Made by a program: the position numbers and the translations under genes. The notes under the pieces were generated by a model that did no database searches, was not told where the DNA came from, and saw nothing but the letters and a program-made list of their open reading frames with translations. 64,000 nt of DNA, from positions 62,001 through 126,000 of the forward strand of contig CABHOK010000017.1 in assembly GCA_902168205.1 (NCBI GenBank), in the 5' to 3' direction. Numbering within the stretch: the first letter of the stretch is position 1; every line of letters starts with the position of its first letter. Source of the DNA: an uncultured Chitinophaga sp. (GTDB lineage: Bacteria > Bacteroidota > Bacteroidia > Cytophagales > Cyclobacteriaceae). Below are positions 53,354 through 62,200 of this stretch, piece by piece.

Positions 53354-53953
53354 TCAGATCAATACACTTTCCAAACCTTTCTTCACAGCTGTTTCCATAA
53401 CGCCAGCCATACCGGAGCCTTCTATTCTATACGTAGTAATATCCGTCATGCCCATAAAGCCAAGTATAAAGCGCATGTAAGGCTCTGCATGATCCATAGG
53501 CTTCATCGGACCATCTGAATATACACCGTTGGAAGCAATCGCCAAATATACTTTTCTTCCGGTCAGCAATCCTTCTGGGCTTCCGGCTTGGTAACTAAAC
53601 GTTTTTCCGCCACGTACTACATGATCTACCCAACCTTTCAATGCTGCCGGTATATTAAAATTATAGAGTGGTATACTAATAACAACAATGTCTGCATCGA
53701 ATAACTGCGCTACCGCTTCATCGGAATTCTGCAAGGCTTTCCGTTGTTCCGGTGTATGACTTTCATCTGGCAGTTTATAGGCTGTAACATGAACCGGCTG
53801 TAGCGGCTGGTAATTTTTGTCCACTACATTATTTGTTACTACAGTACTTCCGGGATGTTGCGCCTGAAGTTTTTCAACGATGCTTTTTCCGAGTAAGGTG
53901 CTATTGGACTCTTCTCTCCGCGGGCTTGAAATGATATGCAATATTTTTTTCAT
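53354..53953 (-). CDS. azoR: FMN-dependent NADH:quinone oxidoreductase (azoreductase)
   Basis: 199 aa from the ATG at 53951-53953 (MKKILHIISSPRREESNSTLLGKSIVEKL, the flavodoxin-like FMN loop); the frame is open 14 codons further without a plausible start. Other marks: DIVVISIPLYNFNIPAALKGWVDHVVRGGKTFSY and FILGFMGMTDITTYRIEG, as in AzoR/NQO-type proteins. It detoxifies quinones and azo compounds using NADH. Divergent from an HxlR regulator, the classical arrangement for quinone-sensing control. Confidence 0.93.
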   Translation of the reverse strand: MKKILHIISSPRREESNSTLLGKSIVEKLQAQHPGSTVVTNNVVDKNYQPLQPVHVTAYKLPDESHTPEQRKALQNSDEAVAQLFDADIVVISIPLYNFNIPAALKGWVDHVVRGGKTFSYQAGSPEGLLTGRKVYLAIASNGVYSDGPMKPMDHAEPYMRFILGFMGMTDITTYRIEGSGMAGVMETAVKKGLESVLI

Positions 53954-54068
53954 GTGTGTTCCTGGTGTTTGTTTCTGAAAGACACACGTGTGCACTGCCT
54001 ATAGCGCTGCCCTTCGAAACGATGTTTACGAATCGATTTAGATTTTTCTGCGCGTCATGACAAGCGAC

Positions 54069-54140
54069 TTTGGTATCACAAAAATAGATACCTTTGCTAT
54101 GCATTTGTTAGTAGTATACAAAAGGTTAGTAGTAACCTTT
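54069..54140. promoter_or_regulatory. azoR-hxlR divergent promoter and operator region
   Basis: Plus strand: TTTG (54069-54072), 16 bases, TACCTTTG (54089-54096, a TAnnTTTG match) for hxlR. Minus strand: TATTTTTG (complement of 54079-54086) for azoR. Inverted repeat GGTATC-N9-GATACC (54072-54092) overlaps both. A second, perfect one AAAGGTTA-N4-TAACCTTT (54121-54140) lies 24 bases before the hxlR ATG. GTTAGTAGTA occurs twice (54107 and 54125). The palindromes are good candidates for HxlR binding. Confidence 0.6.
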
Positions 54141-54164
54141 ACATCACTTAACTATTGATTGAAT

Positions 54165-54572
54165 ATGAAAGGCCTGGGACAGAATATCACACCAAAGGAA
54201 TGTAATTCACATTTACAGAGTGTAGGCGATGCGCTATATGTTATTGGCGGAAAATGGAAACTTCGTATCATCATTTCACTTTCGGAAGGACGGAAACGGT
54301 TTAATGAACTTCAACGTAGCATAGGCGGTATATCAGCTCGCGTGCTATCCAATGAACTTAAAGAACTTGAGATGAACGGCTTCGTGCATCGGAACGTACA
54401 TACCGATGCAACACCGGTAATTGTTGAATACGAAAGAACAGACTATGCTGATTCACTACGGGATGTACTCGGTGCATTATCTGCCTGGGGAAAGATGCAT
54501 CGTGCCAGGATTAAAAAAGCGGCCGAGCTCGGTCATGCAAAATCTTCCAACACACTTATAACACAAGACTAA
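54165..54572 (+). CDS. HxlR family transcriptional regulator
   Basis: 135 aa from the ATG at 54165 (an in-frame TTG two codons earlier). Winged helix: VIGGKWKLRIIISLSEGRKRFNELQRSIGGISARVLSNELKELEMNGFVHR, with an N-terminal cysteine (KECNSHL, about C12) of the sort that senses quinones or electrophiles in HypR/QorR-like members. Predicted to control the divergent azoR through palindromes in the shared promoter region. Confidence 0.92.
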   Translation: MKGLGQNITPKECNSHLQSVGDALYVIGGKWKLRIIISLSEGRKRFNELQRSIGGISARVLSNELKELEMNGFVHRNVHTDATPVIVEYERTDYADSLRDVLGALSAWGKMHRARIKKAAELGHAKSSNTLITQD

Positions 54573-54574
54573 AC

Positions 54575-54623
54575 TGGTGCAAGTCTCCGACTTGTACCAC
54601 CTTTGTTCACAGTCTCCAGACTG
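54575..54623. repeat. paired palindromic repeat, copy C
   Basis: TGGTGCAAGTC/GACTTGTACCA (54575-54599, 3-base loop) and CAGTCT/AGACTG (54610-54623). Same order and orientation as copy A, 2 bases past the hxlR stop. Confidence 0.8.
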
Positions 54624-54670
54624 CGCTAAAAACTGCCACATATCCCTTACTATATATCCAGCCCCAAACC

Positions 54671-55183
54671 ATGCAAGCCTACGCACAACTACACGGAGCA
54701 GAACCTCGCATTGAACTTCTACCAGAAAAGAAACTGGTAGGCAAAAAACTCACCATGACCTTGACCAACAATCGTACAGCGGAGCTATGGGGAAGTTTTA
54801 TGCCCAGGCGAAAAGAAGTGCAAAACACAATCTCGTCCGATTTATATAGTATGCAGGTATACGATCCCTCTCTCGATTTTAAAAACTTCACCCCGGATAC
54901 TGTTTTTGAAAAATGGGCAACTACAGAAGTTACGGAATTTACAGATATACCCGAAGGCATGGAACGCTATATTTTGAAAGGCGGTCTGTACGCTGTGTTC
55001 ATTCACAAAGGTGCACCGAGTGCCTTTATGAAAACCTTTCAGTTTATATTCGGATACTGGATACCGCAGTCAGGATATGAAGTTGACAACCGCGAGCATT
55101 TTGAATTGCTTGGCGAAAAATACAAGAACAACCACCCTGACTCTGAGGAAGAGATATGGGTACCAATACGAACGGTCAATTGA
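54671..55183 (+). CDS. GyrI-like (AraC effector-binding) small-molecule binding protein
   Basis: 170 aa, stand-alone GyrI/SHS2-type effector domain: LPEKKLVGKKLTMTLTNNRTAELWGSFMPRRKEV, then YAVFIHKGAPSAFMKTFQFIFGYWIPQSGYEVDNREHFELLGEKY, the usual end. Such proteins bind hydrophobic drugs or act as partners of regulators. Its last 28 bases overlap the start of a Crp-family gene in another frame, so the two are translationally coupled. Confidence 0.88.
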   Translation: MQAYAQLHGAEPRIELLPEKKLVGKKLTMTLTNNRTAELWGSFMPRRKEVQNTISSDLYSMQVYDPSLDFKNFTPDTVFEKWATTEVTEFTDIPEGMERYILKGGLYAVFIHKGAPSAFMKTFQFIFGYWIPQSGYEVDNREHFELLGEKYKNNHPDSEEEIWVPIRTVN

Positions 55184-55788
55184 TCAAAAGCACGAAGTAT
55201 ATAAATCTACCGGTCATCGAACATCACGAAATACTATATCATCATTTTGAAAAGTATATTAAGCTGAACGCTTCCCTGAAGCATGAATTAACCAGCAGGA
55301 TTACTTTTAAAACTTTTCAGAAAGGAGAGCTCGTTCACGATGCAGATATGATCTGTACCAAAAGTTACTTTATACAGAAGGGACTGTTGCGCACGTATTT
55401 TCTGAAAGACGGAAAAGAAGTTACGGAATACTTCTGCAGTGAAGGTGAGTGGATAAATTCTCCGCGCAGCCTCATGCAGCGCACAAAAGATATATACTAT
55501 ATCGATGCCCTCGAAAATACCGATGTATTCTGCCTGCACATCAACGACCTCGGATTTCTGTTTGATAATTTCCCGGAGATGGAACGCTATGCCCGTCTTT
55601 CCATGAGCAGCATCTTCGGCCACTTGATGGAACGAATAACATCGCTTCGATTTACTTCCGCGAAAGAAAAATACGAGCATTTCTATCGGGTTTATCACGA
55701 TATATACCACCGGCTTCCGTTGGGTATGGTGGCTTCCTACCTCGGTATTACCCAGGAAACACTCAGCAGGATACGGGCCGAAAAATGA
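55156..55788 (+). CDS. Crp/Fnr family transcriptional regulator
   Basis: 210 aa. A cyclic-nucleotide-binding-like domain (about 35-140) lacks the RSA phosphate cassette (FCSEGEWINSPRSLMQRT), so cAMP binding is doubtful. A winged helix closes it, LPLGMVASYLGITQETLSRIRAEK, but ends immediately after the recognition helix. Begins inside the GyrI-like gene, 28-base overlap. Confidence 0.88.
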   Translation: MGTNTNGQLIKSTKYINLPVIEHHEILYHHFEKYIKLNASLKHELTSRITFKTFQKGELVHDADMICTKSYFIQKGLLRTYFLKDGKEVTEYFCSEGEWINSPRSLMQRTKDIYYIDALENTDVFCLHINDLGFLFDNFPEMERYARLSMSSIFGHLMERITSLRFTSAKEKYEHFYRVYHDIYHRLPLGMVASYLGITQETLSRIRAEK

Positions 55789-55850
55789 TTTTTTGATCTG
55801 GATCAAAAGTGCTGTCGCTTTTTATACGGAACGTTGTAAAAAAAATAATC

Positions 55851-56702
55851 ATGAACAGCACAACAATCCGAAAGATCGCAGTTACCCTGATCATCGCTTT
55901 ACTCTCACTAACAGCTTTTTCACAACTGCAACTCAACACGCCCCGAGTTGAAAGTAAGTTGTACCTGGGCGCTGGAAAAAAGCAACCGCTGCTGGTAGGA
56001 CTTGGCGGATCGGAAGGAGGCAACGCCTGGGCTAGTGAACACTGGAAGAAAACCAGGGACACTTTTATCGACAAAGGCTATGCGTTTCTGGCGCTCGGTT
56101 ATTTCGGAGCTACGGGCACACCGGATACACTCAATAAAATTGCACTGGAAGATATACACAACGCTATACGAGAGGCCTGTAAAAATCCCAACATCAATAA
56201 AAATAAAATTGCCATTATAGGAGGCTCACGTGGCGCAGACCTGGCGTTATTGATCGCGAGTTATTATCCGGATATTAACTGCGTGGTTGGTATAGTACCC
56301 AGTCACGTTACCTTTCCCGGGCATACCAATCACTTCACCACCTCTTCGTGGACTTACCAGAATAAAGAACTTCCTTTTGTACCGGTAAATTTTGAAGCTG
56401 TACCTTTCTTGATGAAGCGCGATTTGCGCGGAGCTTTCGAAGCCATGCTGCAAAACCAGGAGGCCGAAGAGAAAGCACTCATCAAAGTTGAAAATATACG
56501 CGGTGCCGTGCTACTGCTATCCGCCACAAAAGATGAGATTGCGCCCACTACACCCATGTGCGAAAAGATGATAACCAGAATGGAAACTTTGAATTTCCGT
56601 TACGCGCACGAGCATGTTGCCATCGAGGGCGGTCACACAGCTCCGTTAAAGCACATGGATCTGGCCGTAGCTTTCCTGGACAAACACTTTCCCGTTCGTT
56701 AA
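55851..56702 (+). CDS. secreted BAAT/dienelactone-type alpha/beta hydrolase
   Basis: 283 aa from the ATG at 55851, which gives a signal peptide (MNSTTIRKIAVTLIIALLSLTAFSQ); the frame opens 14 codons earlier. Catalytic residues: Ser in GGSRGAD, Asp in SATKDEIAP, His in EGGHTAP. The LGGSEGGNAWASEHW and KGYAFLALGYFGATGTPD stretches match the acyl-CoA thioester hydrolase/BAAT C-terminal family. Periplasmic esterase or thioesterase; substrate unknown. Confidence 0.85.
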   Translation: MNSTTIRKIAVTLIIALLSLTAFSQLQLNTPRVESKLYLGAGKKQPLLVGLGGSEGGNAWASEHWKKTRDTFIDKGYAFLALGYFGATGTPDTLNKIALEDIHNAIREACKNPNINKNKIAIIGGSRGADLALLIASYYPDINCVVGIVPSHVTFPGHTNHFTTSSWTYQNKELPFVPVNFEAVPFLMKRDLRGAFEAMLQNQEAEEKALIKVENIRGAVLLLSATKDEIAPTTPMCEKMITRMETLNFRYAHEHVAIEGGHTAPLKHMDLAVAFLDKHFPVR

Positions 56703-56745
56703 CCGAGGTCGTGTACTTCTCAACAATACGGTGTATCATTGCAAC

Positions 56746-57690
56746 ATGGTACATCGTATATATCTCCTCGCCATTATTCTTGTTTGCTATACCGGTATAG
56801 CATGGTCGCAGGCCTTCCAGGTAATTCCTTTGGGAGTTAAAGGTGGCAGCGATGAGAGTAATTTATCGGCCTATCTTGTAGCAGCAAAAGGCACCGGCAA
56901 TTATGTTTGTCTGGATGCCGGTACGGTGCACGCAGGACTGCAAAAGGCTGTCGAAAAAGGAACGATAAAAGGCACTGCTGCCGATGCTCAAAAGAATTTC
57001 GTTAAAGGATACCTGATCTCGCATCCGCACCTGGATCACGTTGCAGGTTTGATCATTACTTCTCCGGAAGATTCACCTAAACCTATCTATGGACTTCCAT
57101 TCTGCCTGGATGTTCTGAAAGAAAAATATTTCAGTTGGAAAAGCTGGGCGAACTTTGGCAACGAAGGCGAAAAGCCCACGCTGAACAAATATCGCTATAC
57201 TCCGCTCTCTACGGAGAACGAAATTCCGCTCGAGCAAACATCGATGCAGGCGAAGGCCTTTGATCTGAGTCATTCCGCTCCCGGACAAAGTACTGCATTT
57301 CTGTTACGCGAGAATAAAAACTATATACTATACCTGGGTGATACCGGTGCCGATACAATCGAACATAGTCAGAAGTTACGCCAGCTATGGCAACACGTGG
57401 CACCGCTTGTGAAGACCAAACAACTTCGCGCTATTTTGATCGAGGTATCTTTTCCGAATGAACAACCTGATAAATCTTTATTCGGGCATCTCACACCACG
57501 GTTGCTCATGAACGAACTGGCCACACTTGATCGCTATAGTAACCATGCGCTGAAAGGTTTGCCCATTGTGATCACACACATAAAGCCATCGGGCGATAAT
57601 GAAGTAAAGATCAAAAAGCAATTGCAGGAATTGAATACGCTGCAGGTAAAGCTGGTTTATCCGGAGCAAGGTATAATGCTGGAGTTTTGA
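56746..57690 (+). CDS. class II cyclic-nucleotide phosphodiesterase-like metallo-beta-lactamase fold protein
   Basis: About 314 aa; the ATG at 56746 gives a signal peptide (MVHRIYLLAIILVCYTGIAWSQ), while a GTG five codons earlier is possible. MBL metal site SHPHLDHVAG (about 90-99), YLGDTGAD and HIKPSGD. The PLGVKGGSDESNLSAYLV opening and LIEVSFPNEQPDKSLFGHLTP segment are the marks of the PDE1/CpdP class II phosphodiesterases. Being exported, it would act on extracellular or periplasmic cyclic nucleotides. Overlaps the following VanW gene by 4 bases. Confidence 0.88.
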   Translation: MVHRIYLLAIILVCYTGIAWSQAFQVIPLGVKGGSDESNLSAYLVAAKGTGNYVCLDAGTVHAGLQKAVEKGTIKGTAADAQKNFVKGYLISHPHLDHVAGLIITSPEDSPKPIYGLPFCLDVLKEKYFSWKSWANFGNEGEKPTLNKYRYTPLSTENEIPLEQTSMQAKAFDLSHSAPGQSTAFLLRENKNYILYLGDTGADTIEHSQKLRQLWQHVAPLVKTKQLRAILIEVSFPNEQPDKSLFGHLTPRLLMNELATLDRYSNHALKGLPIVITHIKPSGDNEVKIKKQLQELNTLQVKLVYPEQGIMLEF

Positions 57691-58520
57691 AACCACGAAA
57701 ATTATTAAGTCAACGGCATCCCGCCTTATACTTTCTGGCTGTGTGGACCAGAAGAGCAAAGCGGTATATAGACTGGTACGTTGACAGCAAACGATACGCT
57801 TCACAAAGAACCAACGATAAACTTCCCTATCGCATTAAGAAACATCAGTCTGTGCTATTGAAACGGCTTGGTGAAAGTGATATGCAATTGCAGATCAACA
57901 AAGTCACCAACCTGGCCATAGCGCTCCGGCAGATTACCGGTATTGTGATACGACCGGGTGAAACATTTTCATTTTGTAAACTGGTAGGACGCCCTACACA
58001 ACGGAAAGGCTACCTGCACGGTATGGAGTTGTCGCTTGGAGAAGCCCGCCCGGGAATCGGTGGCGGTATATGTCAGATCTCAAACCTGATTCATTGGCTG
58101 GTAATGCATAGTCCGTTAACCGTGACGGAACGCTATCATCATTCATTCGATCCTTTCCCGGATGATGGCCGCGTACTTCCCTTTGGCAGTGGCGCTACTG
58201 TTTTCTACAATTACCGCGATTATCAATTTACCAATAACACGAAATATACTTTCCAGGTGAACTTATGGCTCTCTGGCAAATGCCTGGAGGGAGAACTGCG
58301 CATCGATACGGAACTTGACTATGCTTATCACGTTTTCGAAAAAGATCACGCATTTCTGAAAATCGATGGACAGTTCTATCGAAGAAATGAAATCTGGCGC
58401 GAGAAGATATTGAAGTTTGAAAGTGGTCGTGTAATCGACACTGAACTCGTAACCAAAAACTTTGCCCGCGTTACCTATACACCGGATGTGTATCATACAG
58501 AATCATCAACAACTTCTTAA
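57687..58520 (+). CDS. VanW family protein
   Basis: 277 aa with the VanW signature (FSFCKLVGRPTQRKGYLHGMELS, GIGGGICQISNLIHWLVMHSPL, YNYRDYQFTNNT). VanW is an accessory of glycopeptide-resistance clusters, but its homologues are widespread and their function is unknown. Starts with TTG at 57687, overlapping the preceding phosphodiesterase stop. No van ligase genes nearby, so a resistance role is not implied. Confidence 0.85.
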   Translation: MKPRKLLSQRHPALYFLAVWTRRAKRYIDWYVDSKRYASQRTNDKLPYRIKKHQSVLLKRLGESDMQLQINKVTNLAIALRQITGIVIRPGETFSFCKLVGRPTQRKGYLHGMELSLGEARPGIGGGICQISNLIHWLVMHSPLTVTERYHHSFDPFPDDGRVLPFGSGATVFYNYRDYQFTNNTKYTFQVNLWLSGKCLEGELRIDTELDYAYHVFEKDHAFLKIDGQFYRRNEIWREKILKFESGRVIDTELVTKNFARVTYTPDVYHTESSTTS

Positions 58521-58531
58521 CCATATAATTT

Positions 58532-58565
58532 ATACCAGGTTTTTAAACACCAAATGGTATTTTTT
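58532..58565 (+). terminator. terminator after the VanW gene
   Basis: Stem ATACCA (58532-58537)/TGGTAT (58555-58560), with an inner GGT/ACC helix, followed by TTTTT. 11 bases past the stop. Confidence 0.5.
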
Positions 58566-58595
58566 ACGTTGGTATTCACGGTAACAAATTAATAC

Positions 58596-59273
58596 ATGAA
58601 TCTACAGGAGCATTACGAAACGCTCTATAACGAATCGATCGCAAAAATAAAATCAGGAAACATTCAGACAGATGACCTGATCGATTCTGCTGCTGACAAC
58701 CGCTCCGGTATAACATTGCGCATACGGCCCGACACCAATCTCACCAAACGGATTCTTGATTTTCCTGAACAGCTACGCCAGGTCGATCCTGCTCAATACT
58801 ACTACCGCGAGTCTGATATACACGTAACGGTTATGTCGATCATTTCCTGCTATACCGGGTTTGATCTTCAACGTATAGCAATACCGGACTATATCCGCGT
58901 CATTAAGCAAAGTATAGCTGGTAAAACTATAGCAATACGATTTACCGGAATCACGGCATCACCTTCATGCATTATACTTCAGGGTTTTCCGGAAGACGAC
59001 ACATTGAACATTATACGCAACAACCTACGCACGAACTTTAAAAACTCAGACCTCGAGCAAAGTATAGATAAACGCTACGCCATTCAAACCGCTCACACTA
59101 CGGTAGTGCGCTTTCGAAAACCTATTGCTCGCTTAAATGAATACTTAAAAATTCTGGAAATATACCGCGACTATGATTTCGGCACGCTCTATACCAATAC
59201 ACTCGAACTGGTACACAACGATTGGTACCACCGAACAGAACGCACAAACCAACTCTATACATTCAAACTCTAG
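58596..59273 (+). CDS. 2H phosphoesterase superfamily protein
   Basis: 225 aa with two HxT motifs about 90 residues apart, H76-V-T78 (SDIHVTVMS) and H167-T-T169 (TAHTTVVRF). These define the 2H phosphoesterase/RNA-ligase-like fold. Family members act on 2'-3' cyclic phosphates or 2'-5' linkages; substrate here unknown. Convergent with the hybrid kinase gene. Confidence 0.82.
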   Translation: MNLQEHYETLYNESIAKIKSGNIQTDDLIDSAADNRSGITLRIRPDTNLTKRILDFPEQLRQVDPAQYYYRESDIHVTVMSIISCYTGFDLQRIAIPDYIRVIKQSIAGKTIAIRFTGITASPSCIILQGFPEDDTLNIIRNNLRTNFKNSDLEQSIDKRYAIQTAHTTVVRFRKPIARLNEYLKILEIYRDYDFGTLYTNTLELVHNDWYHRTERTNQLYTFKL

Positions 59274-59297
59274 CAGCCCGAGGTGCACAGTTCGCAG

Positions 59298-62200
59298 CTA
59301 CTTTTCAAAGTCTGCCTTCAAAGCCCACTTCTCCAGAATAGATACGAGTATCTCCAGCTTTACAGGTTTACTGATATAGTCATCCATACCGGCACGTAAA
59401 CACTCTTCACGATCGCCCTGCATGGCATTGGCAGTCATAGCAATGATAGCGGGTCTTTCGCCCGTCATGGCACGCAGGTTACGCGTGGCTTCCAGTCCAT
59501 CCATCTCCGGCATTTGCACATCCATGAGTATAACATCGTAAAAGCTAGCTGCAAATTTCTCAAGTGCTTCCAATCCGTTTACGGCTATATCTATCTCTTT
59601 GTAACCTAGTTTGCTGAGTACACGCGTAGCAAGTTTTTGATTCACCGGGTTGTCTTCCGCGATCAAAATACGCAGCGGATATTTTGAAGCAAACTCTTCA
59701 GACAATGTATGTTTAGGCTTGTGTGCCTCCACAGTTACCAGCGTTCCTTCTGGTCGCAGTGCCGAATGTATAACTCTGCAGAGCTGTTGTTGCTTTACCG
59801 GTTTGTTCAGTACAGCGTTGAACAGGTCTGGATATTTTTTCTTTGTCTCATCACCAACAGAGCTTAGGAGTATAATTGGCAAGCGCGGTTGTTTTGCTTT
59901 AACACGTTGTGAAAACTGTGTACCATCCATATCCGGCATTTGCATGTCGGTAATGACGAGATCAAATTTACCGGCATGTGATGATAGTATCTCCAACGCC
60001 TGGAAACCGGAGATCGCCAGTGTGGGTGTGAGGTTCCACTGCTCAAGTTGTGTCTTCAGTATAATCAGGTTCGTAGCGTTATCATCTACGATCAACACTT
60101 TCTTACCTTCATTGCCAACGGTGTTACAATGCACATATTGACGAATAGATTCCTGGCTCACACTACATCTTACAGTAAAGCTAAACGTAGTGCCGACTTC
60201 GGATTCGCTCTCTACAGTAATTGTACCGCCCATCAGCTCTACCAGGCGCTGACTGATGATCAGTCCTAAACCTGTGCCGCCATATCTTCGGGTAGTAGAA
60301 GAATCTACCTGCGAGAACGCTTTGAACAAACGCGATATCTTATCAGCCGGTATACCTATACCCGTGTCGCGCACGTGGAAGGCCAGTTCCAGCTGATCGT
60401 CTTCCAATGATAAAAGATCTATACTTAAAAAGACTTCACCCTGGCTTGTAAACTTCATGGCGTTGTTCACCAGGTTAATCAGTATTTGTCTCAACCGGTG
60501 GCTATCACCAATGATCTGTGCGGGCACCTGATAATCGATCTGGTAAACCAGGTCCAAACCTTTCTGCGAAGCTCGGGTAGAGAATACATCCATTACCTCC
60601 TCTACGCATTGTCTCAAATCAAAACTATGGCAATCCAGTTCAAGATTACCCGATTCAATTTTCGAGAAATCAAGTATATCATTTATTACCGTAAGCAGTG
60701 CATCACCACTTGTGCGAATCGTTTCGGCATACTCCTGCTGTTCAGCCGTTAGTTGTGTCTCGGCCAGTAACGAAGCCATGCCCAGTACGCCATTCATAGG
60801 CGTTCGTATCTCATGACTCATGGTTGCCAGAAATATACTCTTGGCCTGGTTGGCGCGCTCGGCTTCCTTGCGTGCACGTTCCGCTTCTTCCGTTGCTTTC
60901 TCGGCTTCCTTGCGCTTCGCTATATTTTCTTCTTTCTGGTAATTCAATTCGGAATTGATCGACTCGAGTACTTCCGTCTGATCCTGCAATTTGTCGTTCA
61001 GTTCTTTCAGATCACTTGCCTGCAGCTCCAGTGCTTCCTTTTGTTTTACAACCTTGGCTGTTTGTTTCTGTACTTCTTCTTCCAGGTGTACTTTCTGTCG
61101 CTTGATGGAATTGATGCGCGCTCGTATGAATGTAAAAATCATAGCCGTTACCCCCAGCACGATCAATGTTCTGAACCACCAGGTGCTCCAATACGGAGGC
61201 GTTACTATAATTTTAACAGAGGTACCTTCTTCGTTCCATATACCATCGTTGTTGGAAGCTTTTACGCGAAGTATATATTCACCCGGATTGAGGTTGGTAT
61301 ACATGGCTGTTCGCTTCGTACCGATATATAGCCATTCCTTATCGAACCCTTCCAGCATATAAGCATACTGGTTCTTTTCAGGCTGCTGATAGTTCAGCGC
61401 AGAGAACTCAAACGAAACCATGTTCTGCTGATGAGTGAGCTGAATCTCGCGCGCAAGAATAATGTTCTTCTTCAAAACTTCGTGCGCCCCTATATTAACA
61501 GGGCGGTTAAAGAGTTTAAAGTCGGTAATAAAAACCGGAGGCTTGTAGGTATTGTCCTTTATACTATCCGGATGGAATACATTAAAACCATTGGGACCTC
61601 CAAACAAGAATTCACCGGTAGATAATTTACCAAAGGCCCAGCGATTGAACTGATCGCTTTGTAAACCATCTTTCTCGCTATAGTTCTTTACCGTATGTTT
61701 ATCCGGGTCAAAACAACTCAGTCCTGCGTTCGTGCTCAACCACAGGCGATGGTCTTCATCTTCGAGTATACCAATGATGGCATCATTTGGCAATCCGTCT
61801 TTTTTACGAAAGGCCTTAAAGGTTTTTGTTTTACGATCAAACAAATTCAGGCCACCGCCATGCGTGCCAACCCAAAGTCTTTTTTGAGAGTCTTCATATA
61901 TACACGGCACATTGCTGTTCGATATACTTCCCGGTTTCGTGCTGGTTCGGTAGTGCGTAAATTTGTTTGTCTCCGGATCATACATATCTATACCCTGCTG
62001 CTCCAGCGCGATCCATATTTTACCATACGAATCTTCACATAAATACTCTATCCCCGAAGCGCTGATCGATGCAGCATCACGCGGGTCATGTATAAATCGG
62101 GTGAAGTCATCTGTAGCCGCATTATACCGGCTTATTCCATTGCCCCAGGTAGCAACCCATATATACCCGTTGCGATCGCTCAGTATATGAAATACATTGT

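Noticed and set aside
47442-54623. CRISPR-like spacing of repeats
   Set aside because: The three repeat copies are kilobases apart, one is inverted and they carry no regular spacers, so this is not an array.
57687-58520. VanW as evidence of vancomycin resistance
   Set aside because: No vanA/B-type ligase, dehydrogenase or VanRS genes are nearby, and VanW homologues are widespread in susceptible bacteria.
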